Shown one piece after another: positions 9,601 through 17,988 of a stretch of DNA of 64,000 bases. The notes under the pieces were generated by a model that was given only the letters and a program-made list of their open reading frames with translations, was not told the DNA's origin and did not search any database. A program made the translations under genes and the position numbers. Within the stretch, counting starts at the first letter, position 1. The number at the start of each line of letters is the position of its first letter. Source of the DNA: an uncultured Limosilactobacillus sp. (GTDB lineage: Bacteria; Bacillota; Bacilli; Lactobacillales; Lactobacillaceae); assembly GCF_934202705.1 (NCBI RefSeq), contig NZ_CAKPYE010000005.1, positions 89,372 through 153,371 on the forward strand, written 5' to 3'.

Positions 9601-10788
9601 CTATCGACTTAAAGCAGGGCTACGCTTTTCTATCCGGGGTGGTTGAGTAACAAATTTCTGAGGTGATGCTGTTTGAACTTTTGTCTTGGCTTTACTATTG
9701 CCCAACTCGCCACCGTAATATTCATTAACAATCCGCTTAAACCAAGTCTCACCCTTTTCTTGCCGTTTTCGATTTGTAATTTGGTTAATATCTTCAACAT
9801 ATAACTTACGATCTTGATTTTTTAGGGCGTCATTCCAATCCTTATATTTACTAACTGGTTGATCAAAAAGAACTTTCATTTGATCCCAACCAATTCCTTG
9901 GTCACCAACCCCAGCTGGCTTTAAAAGATCCTTAGCTCTCAACATTCCCTTAAAACCGGCGTCATCAGTATCCATGGCCAAATGAACTTCGTTAGGAATA
10001 CCATATTTACTAATAAAGTTTTGAATAGTCTTAACTTTAGTACCCGCACCATTTAGAGAAAGAAAATCACATTTGCCTGATAAATTGGGGTGTAAATTGT
10101 AGAAGGATAACGCATCAATGGGACTCTCAAAAACATAGAGTTTTTTAGTATTACCAGCATTGTTTACCGAAAAGTGAAAGCCAAAATCACGAGGTGATCC
10201 TTTAGCAATCATTTTCCGTGTTCCTCGTTTACCAAATTTTTGGTGGTCAACTGTCGTACCCTGGACATCGCCGCCAATTTCTTTCATTTTTTGGTCACGC
10301 CATACAAAGAAAAGATCACCATTTCGCAACTCCCGAACAATTTTCATCTGAAAGAGGGCATCAACTAATTTTGGATTCAGTTTACGGACGTTAGTCAAAT
10401 ACTTTTTGGCTTTTCCAGTGTCATAACCAGGTCGCCACCGATTCCGATCATACGGCGCAATGGTTACCCGGTGGATTGGCGCTTTGGCTAATTCCGGACG
10501 CAACTTGGTTAATGTTTTGTATGCTTCATGGCGATCCATACCATTACCATCTGGCCCATAGACTCGTAGAAAATTATATAAATCACCACCCTCCCCCTGT
10601 GAATTCCAATAAAAAGTCTCATAAGGTTTGTGCGGAGTAATTCGAGTGTCAACCACTAAAGAGTCATGATCTCTCAGACGTAGGTAATGGCCATCTTGAG
10701 TGTACGGAATGCCGCTTATATCAAGGTACTTCTGAATCGATTGACGAAAGATCTTCCCATCTTGATTATTACTTTTTACCTCAGTCAT
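9601..10788 (-). CDS. DUF3991/TOPRIM-type primase-like protein
   Basis: 395 residues. I chose the ATG at 10788, which follows AGGTGAT; an in-frame ATG at 10827 would overlap the upstream gene and lacks a ribosome site. Residues 15-110 resemble the zinc-finger-like N part of plasmid primase-like proteins (FYWNSQGEGGDLYNFL). The TOPRIM part follows with YVFESPIDALS (about 220), LSLNGAGTK and the acidic MDTDDAG (about 272). TOPRIM domains bind metal for primase, topoisomerase or nuclease chemistry. DUF3991/TOPRIM proteins are common on mobile elements of lactobacilli, and a role in priming the transferred strand is plausible but unproven. Confidence 0.75.
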   Translation of the reverse strand: MTEVKSNNQDGKIFRQSIQKYLDISGIPYTQDGHYLRLRDHDSLVVDTRITPHKPYETFYWNSQGEGGDLYNFLRVYGPDGNGMDRHEAYKTLTKLRPELAKAPIHRVTIAPYDRNRWRPGYDTGKAKKYLTNVRKLNPKLVDALFQMKIVRELRNGDLFFVWRDQKMKEIGGDVQGTTVDHQKFGKRGTRKMIAKGSPRDFGFHFSVNNAGNTKKLYVFESPIDALSFYNLHPNLSGKCDFLSLNGAGTKVKTIQNFISKYGIPNEVHLAMDTDDAGFKGMLRAKDLLKPAGVGDQGIGWDQMKVLFDQPVSKYKDWNDALKNQDRKLYVEDINQITNRKRQEKGETWFKRIVNEYYGGELGNSKAKTKVQTASPQKFVTQPPRIEKRSPALSR

Positions 10789-10792
10789 ACTA

Positions 10793-11041
10793 TCACCTGG
10801 CCATTCCCATATGACGTTGCTGATCAAGCTTTTTTAACCGGTCTGGCTGGAAACCCGACCATTTTTCGCTTTCATTGATCATGACCACTGGTACTCGTTG
10901 AAAGCCTTGGTTAATTAAACTTTGGCGGTATTGAGAATGTTTCGTAATATCTAGGTTGATAAACTTAATATGATGATTAATTAAAAAGTTAGTTGTCATC
11001 TTACATTGTGGACAACCCGGTTTAGTAAAAACACGAATCAT
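10793..11041 (-). CDS. NrdH-like glutaredoxin/redoxin
   Basis: 82 residues with a thioredoxin fold and CPQC active site near the N-terminus (FTKPGCPQCKMT). The length and motif fit the NrdH/glutaredoxin-like group, which reduces ribonucleotide reductase or other disulfides. Its stop lies 4 nt from the start of the TOPRIM gene, so they are an operon led by a TGGCGAAA promoter. Confidence 0.85.
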   Translation of the reverse strand: MIRVFTKPGCPQCKMTTNFLINHHIKFINLDITKHSQYRQSLINQGFQRVPVVMINESEKWSGFQPDRLKKLDQQRHMGMAR

Positions 11042-11070
11042 AATATCACTCCTTAATCTTATTTACTCTC

Positions 11071-11107
11071 AGAATAAATAAAATTCGAGCAATACAACTT
11101 TTCGCCA
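11071..11107 (-). promoter_or_regulatory. TGGCGAAA-class promoter for the redoxin-TOPRIM operon
   Basis: Box TGGCGAAA (11107-11100), one base, GTTGTA, 16 nt, -10 TATTCT (11076-11071), 30 nt before the redoxin ATG. Confidence 0.6.
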
Positions 11108-11165
11108 TTTTATGACTTGACAGCTTTTTATGAAGCAATGAATTTGACTTTTGCTTAACGTTTAT

Positions 11166-11193
11166 TTGACTTTTTGGTCAAAGGTAATAAAAT
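11166..11193 (+). promoter_or_regulatory. Promoter with TTGAC/GTCAA inverted repeat
   Basis: TTGACT (11166-11171), a 16-nt spacer and TAAAAT (11188-11193) precede the membrane-protein gene. TTGAC and GTCAA form an inverted repeat over the -35, and TTTGACTTTT-like repeats lie just upstream, which suggests an operator. Confidence 0.45.
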
Positions 11194-11233
11194 AAAGGTA
11201 AAAGAAAGTAAAATGAATTGGGAGGAAGTCATC

Positions 11234-11602
11234 ATGGCTGTATTAAAGAACTTTTACAATCAAACTTTCCGCAAAATGGATACCTTTTATTTAATTAGTC
11301 GCTACGCTGTATTAATCATCATAGCTGTATTGACCGAACAAAATAACCCTTCGGCTTATAACTTTAAAGAATGGAGTGCACTGGTTGTTCTAGGCCTTTG
11401 TTATCCGATTGCAGCTTATCCGTTTCGTCATATTTTCACAATGCAAAAGGTATTAGGTATGGGCAGCACTAATTATGTTATTTTTGTAACGGGGGCCGAG
11501 TTTTTAATTTTCCTTATTATCAAATTAATGATCACTTTTTTCATCTTTATGTGGTCACCTTTAATTGCACCAATTACTTTAATTGGAATGTATTTAAAAT
11601 GA
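11234..11602 (+). CDS. Small integral membrane protein
   Basis: 122 residues from the ATG at 11234, which follows GGGAGGAAG; an in-frame start at 11174 lacks a ribosome site. Three or four hydrophobic segments (about residues 18-35, 47-65, 85-108) and a basic N-terminus. No recognised family. It opens a short plus-strand islet that interrupts the minus-strand element genes. Confidence 0.6.
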   Translation: MAVLKNFYNQTFRKMDTFYLISRYAVLIIIAVLTEQNNPSAYNFKEWSALVVLGLCYPIAAYPFRHIFTMQKVLGMGSTNYVIFVTGAEFLIFLIIKLMITFFIFMWSPLIAPITLIGMYLK

Positions 11603-11628
11603 AGTAAATACAGTTATCCTTGAAAAAG

Positions 11629-11657
11629 TTGACGTACGTATTAACGTACGCTATAAT
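11629..11657 (+). promoter_or_regulatory. YefM/YoeB promoter with overlapping operator
   Basis: TTGACG (11629-11634), a 17-nt spacer and TATAAT (11652-11657) form a near-consensus promoter. The inverted repeat CGTACGT-ATTA-ACGTACG (11633-11650) fills the spacer, the expected position for autorepression by the antitoxin. Confidence 0.8.
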
Positions 11658-11688
11658 CAAACTAAAATAAAAAGGGAGATAAAATATA

Positions 11689-11946
11689 ATGGACAGCGTA
11701 TTTACACCAACTAACGCAAGAAAAAATCTATACAACCTCTTAAAACAAGTTAATGATACACACGTTCCGGTTACTATCTCTTCATCGAAAAATGAAGATG
11801 CCGTCTTAATTAGTAAAGCTGATTGGGATTCCTTACAAGAAACCATGTATCTTGAAAATGCTGGTGTCGGTAAGATAGTGCGGAAAAGAGAAAAAGATAA
11901 TAGTGGTTTCACTAACATTGATGAAATTGATTGGGATAAACTTTAA
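11689..11946 (+). CDS. YefM/Phd-family antitoxin
   Basis: 85 residues. The N-terminal Phd/YefM DNA-binding fold is recognisable in TPTNARKNLYNLLKQVND and in the strand DAVLISKADWDSLQET. The acidic C-terminus (NIDEIDWDKL) would wrap the toxin. The gene lies 2 nt before the YoeB-like toxin and behind a palindromic operator. Confidence 0.88.
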   Translation: MDSVFTPTNARKNLYNLLKQVNDTHVPVTISSSKNEDAVLISKADWDSLQETMYLENAGVGKIVRKREKDNSGFTNIDEIDWDKL

Positions 11947-11948
11947 AA

Positions 11949-12227
11949 ATGGAAAACGATAATAGTTTTTACGAAGTTCGCATTAAAAATTCTGCTAAGG
12001 CAGACTTAAAAAAAGTCAAACAAAGTAATTTAAAAGAATCATTTAACAAAATTATTGATCAACTAAAAAAGAATCCTTTTAAAGATAATCAAGGTTTTGA
12101 AAAACTACAACCGCCGATTTCTGGAAATTATTCCAGAAGAATGAATGTTCAACATCGAGTCGTTTATAAAGTTGATAAAAAGAATAAAATAGTTGATATC
12201 TATTCTGCTTGGTCTCACTATGAATAA
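11949..12227 (+). CDS. YoeB-family ribosome-dependent mRNA interferase toxin
   Basis: 92 residues. The RelE-like fold is shown by FEKLQPPISGNYSRRMNVQHRVVYKV, matching the YoeB block around the catalytic Glu and Arg, and by a C-terminal SAWSHYE carrying the expected His-Tyr. YoeB cleaves mRNA at the ribosomal A site. A strong terminator follows. Confidence 0.88.
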   Translation: MENDNSFYEVRIKNSAKADLKKVKQSNLKESFNKIIDQLKKNPFKDNQGFEKLQPPISGNYSRRMNVQHRVVYKVDKKNKIVDIYSAWSHYE

Positions 12228-12229
12228 CG

Positions 12230-12269
12230 AAAAACTCCATCACTTCACAAATTGTGACGGAGTTTTTTT
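12230..12269 (+). terminator. Terminator of the YefM/YoeB operon
   Basis: AAAACTCCATCAC pairs with GTGACGGAGTTTT around a 10-nt loop and is followed by a T run. Confidence 0.8.
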
Positions 12270-12273
12270 GTTA

Positions 12274-12483
12274 CTAGTGTTTTCTAACCATATCCATTCT
12301 TTTAGCAACAATCATGCGTTGAATTACTCTTTCAGGTTCTTTTACTCTAGCTAAGGCTTCAATACACTCCCCTTGCTGGTCAATAGGAATTTGTTTCTCC
12401 ATTGTATTCCAATTATCAGAACCCTTGATTCCAGCTAAAGAGAACTTTAACTGCTGCAAAGATAAGTTTTGAATTTGTACCAT
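12274..12483 (-). CDS. Small hypothetical protein
   Basis: 69 residues from the ATG at 12483 (GAGGTG 6 nt upstream). Soluble and helical, with a Gln-rich N-terminus and a basic C-terminus. No recognised family. It is separated from the adhesin gene upstream by a terminator. Confidence 0.5.
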   Translation of the reverse strand: MVQIQNLSLQQLKFSLAGIKGSDNWNTMEKQIPIDQQGECIEALARVKEPERVIQRMIVAKRMDMVRKH

Positions 12484-12502
12484 TTTAATCACCTCATTAC
12501 CA

Positions 12503-12533
12503 AAAAGAGAGTAGCTAATTGCTACTCTCTTTT
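12503..12533. terminator. Bidirectional terminator downstream of the adhesin
   Basis: Perfect 13-bp stem AAAAGAGAGTAGC/GCTACTCTCTTTT around a 5-nt loop, with T tracts on both strands. Confidence 0.8.
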
Positions 12534-12556
12534 ACTCATACATGATTTTGTTAATT

Positions 12557-15500
12557 CTAGTCGATCTTTTGTTTCTTCTTAAAGCCAAATCCAAGTGAAC
12601 CAATGGCCATTAACAAGCCCATGAGGCCTAATCCAAATAATCCTGAAGATTCATTACCAGTTTGTGGTAATGACTTCTTTTTCGGAGCTGGTTGTGCAGG
12701 AGTAACCGCTGCGACAACAGGCTTTGGTGTTTCTGGAGTTGGAGTCTTTGGTGTTAGTTTTGGTGTCACCGGTGTTGGCTTAGGAGTTGGTTTCGGTGTG
12801 TGACTGATAAACGTATTGGACAAGTATGGTTTACCGTTGATCCAATTGGTGTATTGGTTCTTAACATCACCGGCTGCAATTCGGGTAAAGAACGCCCGGA
12901 TATCAGCACCAAATGCTGATTTATCAGTATCCACTTGATCTAAGAATTCCTTGTCAAATTCGTAATCAACTGCACCATTCGTTTCATCAACTGTTTCCTT
13001 AACGTACTTGGTAACGTCAGTTCCCTTCTTGAGTACCGTACCATCTTTCAAAGTTACATCAGTAGTTAGAACCGCTTGATACTTATGTTCATATTGATCA
13101 TGATCCAGATCATAGTCGTCATAATCCCCATATTGGGTTAAAGGATGACCTTCATTTGCAGGAATGATGGCCCCATGAAGAACATAATCAAAAGTTTGGC
13201 CAATTTGAATCGTTGCATTATTTTGTAATGTTTGACCGTTACCATCTTCTGCACTCTTCGTTGGAGTCAGTTTTGGTACATTATTAGAAACTACATTAGT
13301 AGCATAACCTTGTCCGAAATCGACCTCATAAGCCGTGTTGGTGTAAGTACCGTTGTAAGCATCTTTAACGATCATTGGCATACTTACCGTTACAGAATCA
13401 CCAGTTTGAACATATTTTGTAAAGTAATCCATCGGATCCTTAGCCGCAGCCACGATAAACGCTCCCTTAATTTGCATGCCGCTCCGTTTAATGGCCGCTT
13501 GAACTTCTTTAGGAGCTTGATCGACTGACTGGTAAATTGTGTAAGTTAACCCGTCTACAGCTTTCCCATCTTTATCCTTAGCGGATAATTTACTCGTATC
13601 TGCATTTAAAGCATCTTCTGGATAATCATCAATAATGTAGAAGCCCTTAGCAATGTTGTCTTCTGAAGTTTGAATGCCTTTGTATTGATCGTAATCAGCC
13701 GTGACTTCATAGATATTAGTAGATCCTGGTAAAACTGTCTTACCGTTGATATCCACACCTTGTTCGTTTAAATCCTTTTTAACCGGCTTTGGATTTTCGG
13801 GTGTGGTCAATTCCACCGTGTTTGATGTATATTTAACGCCATTTTGGATTAACGTGTATTGATTTTTGATCTTAACATTAGCTCCATTGACGTAAGCATA
13901 AACATCAATAATTGGTGTCGTAACCGCCTTTGAAAGATCAGCATTATACCGATTAATCAAATAACTATCTTCGGTGAAGGTTAGGGTTTGTCCATTTTGC
14001 ACCAGTTTGATGTGACTAGTCACATCTTCTAACTTACCGTCATCACCAATCACATAAGCTTTAAAGCCCTGGTAAGTTAAATGAGGATCCAGGGTATCAA
14101 CAGACGCCCGATCAGTAATCTTTTTGGCCCGGTTTTCTGGTAAGTTAGCCGTAGTAAATGGAAAGGTGGTCAACGTACCATTAGCTACAGTTTGACCATT
14201 AATGGATTTGTCACCTTTACCTTGAACTTCACCGGCATCAACATCCTTATGTGGATCTGGAGTGGTGGTTGTAACGGTCTTTGGCGTTACATCTAATTGA
14301 TGGTCACCAATGGTGAGATACCCCTTATTAGTCAATTGGGTTCCTGCTTTCACGTTGTCGTTTAGCTTAAAGGCAACATTAAGCGTGTAGGTGCCATCTT
14401 GCAGCCCATCAGTGTTATTCCGAGTCATGGTAACTTTGCCATCCTTGACTGATAGCGTGTAGTTAGCGGTGGTATCCTTACCATTTTCAGTTACCGTAGC
14501 ACCAGTAACAGTAGCATCAGGAGCTAACTGTGAATAATCATCAGTTAGTGCAAACCCGTTCTTAATCCCATCGTAGTTGTTAATCCCATTCAAGGTTGCT
14601 GATACGGAAGCATGAGCAGTGTCCCCATTAAAGTAGACCTTATTATCAGAGTTTTGACCATCTTCCGCCCACTGCTTAGTTGGTGTTGTGGTTACATTTA
14701 GATTCGTGTAGTGGTAATTAATTGTTTCATTAGCTGGGCTATGATGTAATTTCGCTACATCGAAATGATAGTGAAGTTCAGTAGATTTTTTCAATGGAAC
14801 GGTAACGCCACCAAAATTATTAGTTGTTACTCCATCAAACTCATCACTAGCATGTAATCCATTATTATCTAACCAATTACCAACAGATGGTGATGACCAG
14901 ATATCTGTATACCGAATTTTGACATGATTACCAGTAACCTTAAATAAACCTTCACGGTAGTAATTTTCAACATTGTCAAAATTCCGACTACCATATTGAA
15001 TCTTGGCACCTTTACTTGAATCTGTGTTGTTAGTATCTGCATACAATAGATTACCATCATGAACCATAATAGAAGAGCCTGGCAAGTGGAGTGCTTGTCC
15101 ATCAGACAATAATTGCACCCCTTCACTATCTAAACCATTATGATCCCATGATTCCATTCCTCCGGCAGATAGATATGCATTATCGCCAAACGTAATTTGA
15201 TTACCATTGTCGTCGTAATACGTGTAGTCAATATCCAATGAATTACCGCTAATACTAAAGAATCCCGAAGGGTCATTAGGAATTTGCACAATTCCGGTAT
15301 ACTTACCATCCTTTAAGTTGTATTTCAGATCCGACAATACAGCAATGACTTTGACAATTTTATGCCCTTGATAAACAGTATTGTTTAGATTTGTCCAAGT
15401 AATTGTAGCAAAGTCTCCTGGAATATTTTGTGTGCCCACTAGTAAATTGGTGTGATTATTAGTACCGTTAGTAGTTTTATAAGATGAATCAATTTGAATA

Positions 15501-16363
15501 TGGGCATTTCTTTCGTTATTAAACGCCAACGCTTGCTGAAGCTTAGCTAAATCAATTCCAGTTTCGTCTGAGTTAAGGCCCACTTCCTTAATTGCCTGTT
15601 TAAGTTTATTGATGGTATCAACATATTGAGCATATTCTTTTTCATAGTTAGAGTTATTCTGATTCTGAGTAGCGATAGCATTATTAATGTCAGAAACTTG
15701 CTTTGAGTAATCACTTTCGGCATCTTTTTTCCATGCATCGACTGAATTATCATCAGCCTGAATATTACTAATCTTCGGGTTATCCTTAATAACTGTAATA
15801 CCAGGAGTAGATTGCGCTTGTTTTACAGCATTTTCCAATGAAGTTGAATCAGCAATAGCATTATCATACTTTTTAATATTTTCTTTTTCATGATTATATT
15901 GATCCACTTGCTGATTAATCTTCTGAGTTTGATCAGAATAATCTTTAGTAATTTGGTCAGACTTTTGATTAATCTGATCTTGACCAACTGTTGCTGACTG
16001 GGTTGGATCTTGATGCACATTTGTGATACCAGAATCCTTAGCCTTCTGTACAGCTTGATCAAGCTGACTATGGTCAATATTCACCGGTACCGAATTCGTT
16101 GAACTTCCCCCATTGCTATTCTCTTGACTATCACTTGTATTAGCCGTAGTTGAGGTTACTGCATTACCCCCTGCTTTAGTTTCTGCAGTTGATGAATTAG
16201 CACCTGTAGTGTTTTCATCAGCATGTGCGACAGTTGTCACCCCTGCTCCAGCTAAAGTCAAAGTTGTAACCATGGCCGTTAGCCATAATTTACCGGACTT
16301 ATACATCTTGAAGTGAGGCTTTTTATCTACAATAAATGGTTGTGTTTTTTCTTTTACAATCAT
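12557..16363 (-). CDS. LPXTG adhesin of the antigen I/II (PrgB/SspB-like) family, expressed copy with exchangeable domain
   Basis: 1268 residues. The N-terminal signal is of the KxYKxGKxW type (MYKSGKLW), ending near AHADE. Residues 50-260 are Asn/Gln-rich coiled coil, ending in ATQNQ. Residues 280-535 are a GbpC/antigen I/II-like ligand-binding domain ending in HYHFDV. Repeated beta domains resembling isopeptide-forming SspB modules follow, then a Pro/Thr-rich wall linker and LPQTG with hydrophobic stalk and KKKQK tail. Family members bind glycans, collagen, DNA or other bacteria; PrgB of pCF10 promotes donor-recipient aggregation. The segment between the DNA sites at 15661-15676 and 14756-14773 matches four silent cassettes at 17989-21681. 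Promoter at 16405-16452. Confidence 0.9.
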   Translation of the reverse strand: MIVKEKTQPFIVDKKPHFKMYKSGKLWLTAMVTTLTLAGAGVTTVAHADENTTGANSSTAETKAGGNAVTSTTANTSDSQENSNGGSSTNSVPVNIDHSQLDQAVQKAKDSGITNVHQDPTQSATVGQDQINQKSDQITKDYSDQTQKINQQVDQYNHEKENIKKYDNAIADSTSLENAVKQAQSTPGITVIKDNPKISNIQADDNSVDAWKKDAESDYSKQVSDINNAIATQNQNNSNYEKEYAQYVDTINKLKQAIKEVGLNSDETGIDLAKLQQALAFNNERNAHIQIDSSYKTTNGTNNHTNLLVGTQNIPGDFATITWTNLNNTVYQGHKIVKVIAVLSDLKYNLKDGKYTGIVQIPNDPSGFFSISGNSLDIDYTYYDDNGNQITFGDNAYLSAGGMESWDHNGLDSEGVQLLSDGQALHLPGSSIMVHDGNLLYADTNNTDSSKGAKIQYGSRNFDNVENYYREGLFKVTGNHVKIRYTDIWSSPSVGNWLDNNGLHASDEFDGVTTNNFGGVTVPLKKSTELHYHFDVAKLHHSPANETINYHYTNLNVTTTPTKQWAEDGQNSDNKVYFNGDTAHASVSATLNGINNYDGIKNGFALTDDYSQLAPDATVTGATVTENGKDTTANYTLSVKDGKVTMTRNNTDGLQDGTYTLNVAFKLNDNVKAGTQLTNKGYLTIGDHQLDVTPKTVTTTTPDPHKDVDAGEVQGKGDKSINGQTVANGTLTTFPFTTANLPENRAKKITDRASVDTLDPHLTYQGFKAYVIGDDGKLEDVTSHIKLVQNGQTLTFTEDSYLINRYNADLSKAVTTPIIDVYAYVNGANVKIKNQYTLIQNGVKYTSNTVELTTPENPKPVKKDLNEQGVDINGKTVLPGSTNIYEVTADYDQYKGIQTSEDNIAKGFYIIDDYPEDALNADTSKLSAKDKDGKAVDGLTYTIYQSVDQAPKEVQAAIKRSGMQIKGAFIVAAAKDPMDYFTKYVQTGDSVTVSMPMIVKDAYNGTYTNTAYEVDFGQGYATNVVSNNVPKLTPTKSAEDGNGQTLQNNATIQIGQTFDYVLHGAIIPANEGHPLTQYGDYDDYDLDHDQYEHKYQAVLTTDVTLKDGTVLKKGTDVTKYVKETVDETNGAVDYEFDKEFLDQVDTDKSAFGADIRAFFTRIAAGDVKNQYTNWINGKPYLSNTFISHTPKPTPKPTPVTPKLTPKTPTPETPKPVVAAVTPAQPAPKKKSLPQTGNESSGLFGLGLMGLLMAIGSLGFGFKKKQKID
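14756..14773 (-). repeat. Adhesin exchange site 2 in the expressed gene
   Basis: On the minus strand this reads CACTATCATTTCGATGTA and encodes HYHFDV. The same bases occur at the end of all four cassettes (18086-18102 with the first base changed, 18910-18927, 20632-20649, 21655-21672), although the flanking codons differ. The identity therefore looks selected at DNA level. Confidence 0.75.
15661..15676 (-). repeat. Adhesin exchange site 1 in the expressed gene
   Basis: The minus strand reads ATCGCTACTCAGAATC and encodes the junction IATQN. Core CTACTCAGA recurs at the head of cassettes A (18825-18840), C (19661-19672) and D (20719-20731); cassette B has TTACTCAGATTC (19523-19534). Confidence 0.75.
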
Positions 16364-16404
16364 GTATGAGCTCTCCTTTTGTTTAAAATTTATTTACACC
16401 ATAA

Positions 16405-16452
16405 AAAATAAACAAAAAAAATAAATTACAAACTTTCGCCATTTTTTCGCCA
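16405..16452 (-). promoter_or_regulatory. TGGCGAAA-class promoter of the adhesin, with two boxes
   Basis: Two boxes TGGCGAAA lie 11 bp apart (16452-16445 and 16441-16434), about one helical turn. From the proximal box: one base, TTTGTA, 16 nt, -10 TATTTT (16410-16405). This is the only promoter in the set with a doubled box. Confidence 0.6.
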
Positions 16453-16504
16453 AAAATTCGTAATTTATTAAAACTCATTTTTAATTGTACTATCTGAAAC
16501 CCTT

Positions 16505-16792
16505 TTATACTGCAACTGGTTCAAACTTAACTGTCAATTGTTGATTGGTGGCGTCTGCAATCTCATTAAGAACGCTAATAGAAACGTTCATTTTACCACT
16601 TTCAATTCTAGCAATTGTCGACTGTGGTTTCCCAACTAGTTTTGCAAATTCACGTTGTGTCATTCCCAATTTATCACGAAGATTACGGACTTCAACCGCA
16701 ACCTGCAATTGTTGATTTTCTTCCTTATATTCTCTAGCAAAATCATCACTTTTTTTACTTCGCTTTGCAATATATTCATCAATCTTGCTCAT
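16505..16792 (-). CDS. XRE-family HTH regulator
   Basis: 95 residues. The helix-turn-helix is clear in LGMTQREFAKLVGKPQSTIARIESG (about residues 42-66). The charged N-terminal helix and the length resemble HigA-type antitoxins, but no HigB-like toxin is next to it; the upstream partner is the tyrosine recombinase, 31 nt away. It may control the recombinase or the adhesin (inference from position). Confidence 0.8.
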   Translation of the reverse strand: MSKIDEYIAKRSKKSDDFAREYKEENQQLQVAVEVRNLRDKLGMTQREFAKLVGKPQSTIARIESGKMNVSISVLNEIADATNQQLTVKFEPVAV

Positions 16793-16823
16793 GCCGATGA
16801 CTCCTTTCCATTTCTATATATTG

Positions 16824-17747
16824 CTATGCTAATCGGATCATATTTTCGATGATTTTATAGTTATCTTTAACTTCCAGTTCTTTTACAACGTGCAAATAAG
16901 TATTTTGTGTAGTTATTGTATTAGCATGTCCTAACCGCTTAGATACCGATGGGATTGACACCCCGTCATAAATTAGCAAACTAGCATGCGTATGTCTTAA
17001 GCCATGCACTGATATAATTGGGATTTGAGCTAGTTTGCAATATTTTCTTAAATGATAGTTAACCGTCGAGGTGTATATTTTCTTATTATTGTAGAGGAAA
17101 ATCGGCTGATCATCTGGAACGTCAGCAATTAATTTCTGAAACTGCTCACAAGTAATCGTGTCTAGTTTAATCACTCGAACTGAAGATTTATTCTTGGTTG
17201 GTTGAAAATGCCCCCTTTGGCTTTTGTAGTCCCATGTTTTATTAATACTAAGCATCTCATTTTCAAAATCAAAGTCTGCGGGAGTTACCCCCAATGCTTC
17301 GGCATATCGCATGCCTGTTTTTGCAATTAATAATAATAACCAATCCATATTAATTTCTTGTCCTAGTTTAAATTGCAAAATTAGTTTCTTTAATTCAAGC
17401 AGGCTTAAATACTTAATCTTCTTAGGACGAGGATCCTTTCCCTTTAGAATTAAGTGCCGGGTAGGATCTTTATCAATAAGTCCGTCCTCTAAGGCATCCA
17501 TCAAAGCGGATTTACAATGATGATGAAAATCTCGCACTGTTAATCTCTCATGAGTGAGTGCATAGTCATTGATTAATTTTTGATAAGTGAAATGATCCAA
17601 GTCACATAATCGGATATGAGGAATCCTGATGGTTAATTCTTTAAGTACTAATTGGTACTTCTCAAAGGTGACTTTACGTACTGCCCCTTCTTTATACTGA
17701 TGTATCCAACTTTTATAATACTGATAAAATAACATTTTACTATTCAT
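16824..17747 (-). CDS. Tyrosine recombinase beside the adhesin cassette array
   Basis: 307 residues. Catalytic residues of the family are visible: Arg in AKTGMRYAEALG (about 153), His-x-x-Arg in VHGLRHTHAS (about 255), His in KRLGHANTITTQ and the nucleophile in NTYLHVV (about 290). A core-binding SAM-like domain fills residues 1-110, and there is no AP2-type arm domain. It lies between the expressed adhesin and its silent cassettes. A second, longer integrase at 54121-55257 is the likelier ICE integrase. I infer that this one inverts or exchanges adhesin cassettes. Confidence 0.88.
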   Translation of the reverse strand: MNSKMLFYQYYKSWIHQYKEGAVRKVTFEKYQLVLKELTIRIPHIRLCDLDHFTYQKLINDYALTHERLTVRDFHHHCKSALMDALEDGLIDKDPTRHLILKGKDPRPKKIKYLSLLELKKLILQFKLGQEINMDWLLLLIAKTGMRYAEALGVTPADFDFENEMLSINKTWDYKSQRGHFQPTKNKSSVRVIKLDTITCEQFQKLIADVPDDQPIFLYNNKKIYTSTVNYHLRKYCKLAQIPIISVHGLRHTHASLLIYDGVSIPSVSKRLGHANTITTQNTYLHVVKELEVKDNYKIIENMIRLA

Positions 17748-17816
17748 AGTAAAACCTCCCTATATTTTTCACAAAAATTTTACTATGAATATTATGTCTG
17801 ATTTCCATGGTATAAT

Positions 17817-17986
17817 AAAAAAAGTGCACTGGCGACCACCAATGCACGAGTTGTCAACTGAGGAGCTGATACCCTTGAGGGTGACTCTGTTGCGCTTGGC
17901 TGGTGGTGTATTGCCGTACACCAGAACAAGAGCGCTACCGTTAAGCTATCAGCCTAATTGTTGAAGTAATATAATTCTTTAACTAC
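17817..17986 (-). ncRNA. Structured small RNA candidate, related to the antitoxin RNA at 25.7 kb
   Basis: A minus-strand TATAAT (17998-17993) with TCGTCA 17 nt upstream could start an RNA of about 170 nt ending at the hairpin GTGCA..TGCAC (17847-17824) followed by T7. Inside are a strong CTGGTGTA/TACACCAG hairpin and the segment CAACAATTAGGC. The latter resembles the GATGATTAGGCC antisense seed of the RNA at 25659-25743. On the plus strand an extended -10 TGGTATAAT (17808-17816) could drive opposite transcription. No convincing ORF. It overlaps the end of cassette A. Confidence 0.45.
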
Positions 17987-17988
17987 GG

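Noticed and set aside
12603..13528. Plus-strand ORFs opposite the adhesin gene
   Set aside because: They are shadow frames of the repetitive adhesin C-terminus, without ribosome sites.
16505..17747. HigA/HigB-type toxin-antitoxin pair at the XRE gene
   Set aside because: The regulator looks HigA-like but its partner is a tyrosine recombinase, not a RelE-fold toxin.
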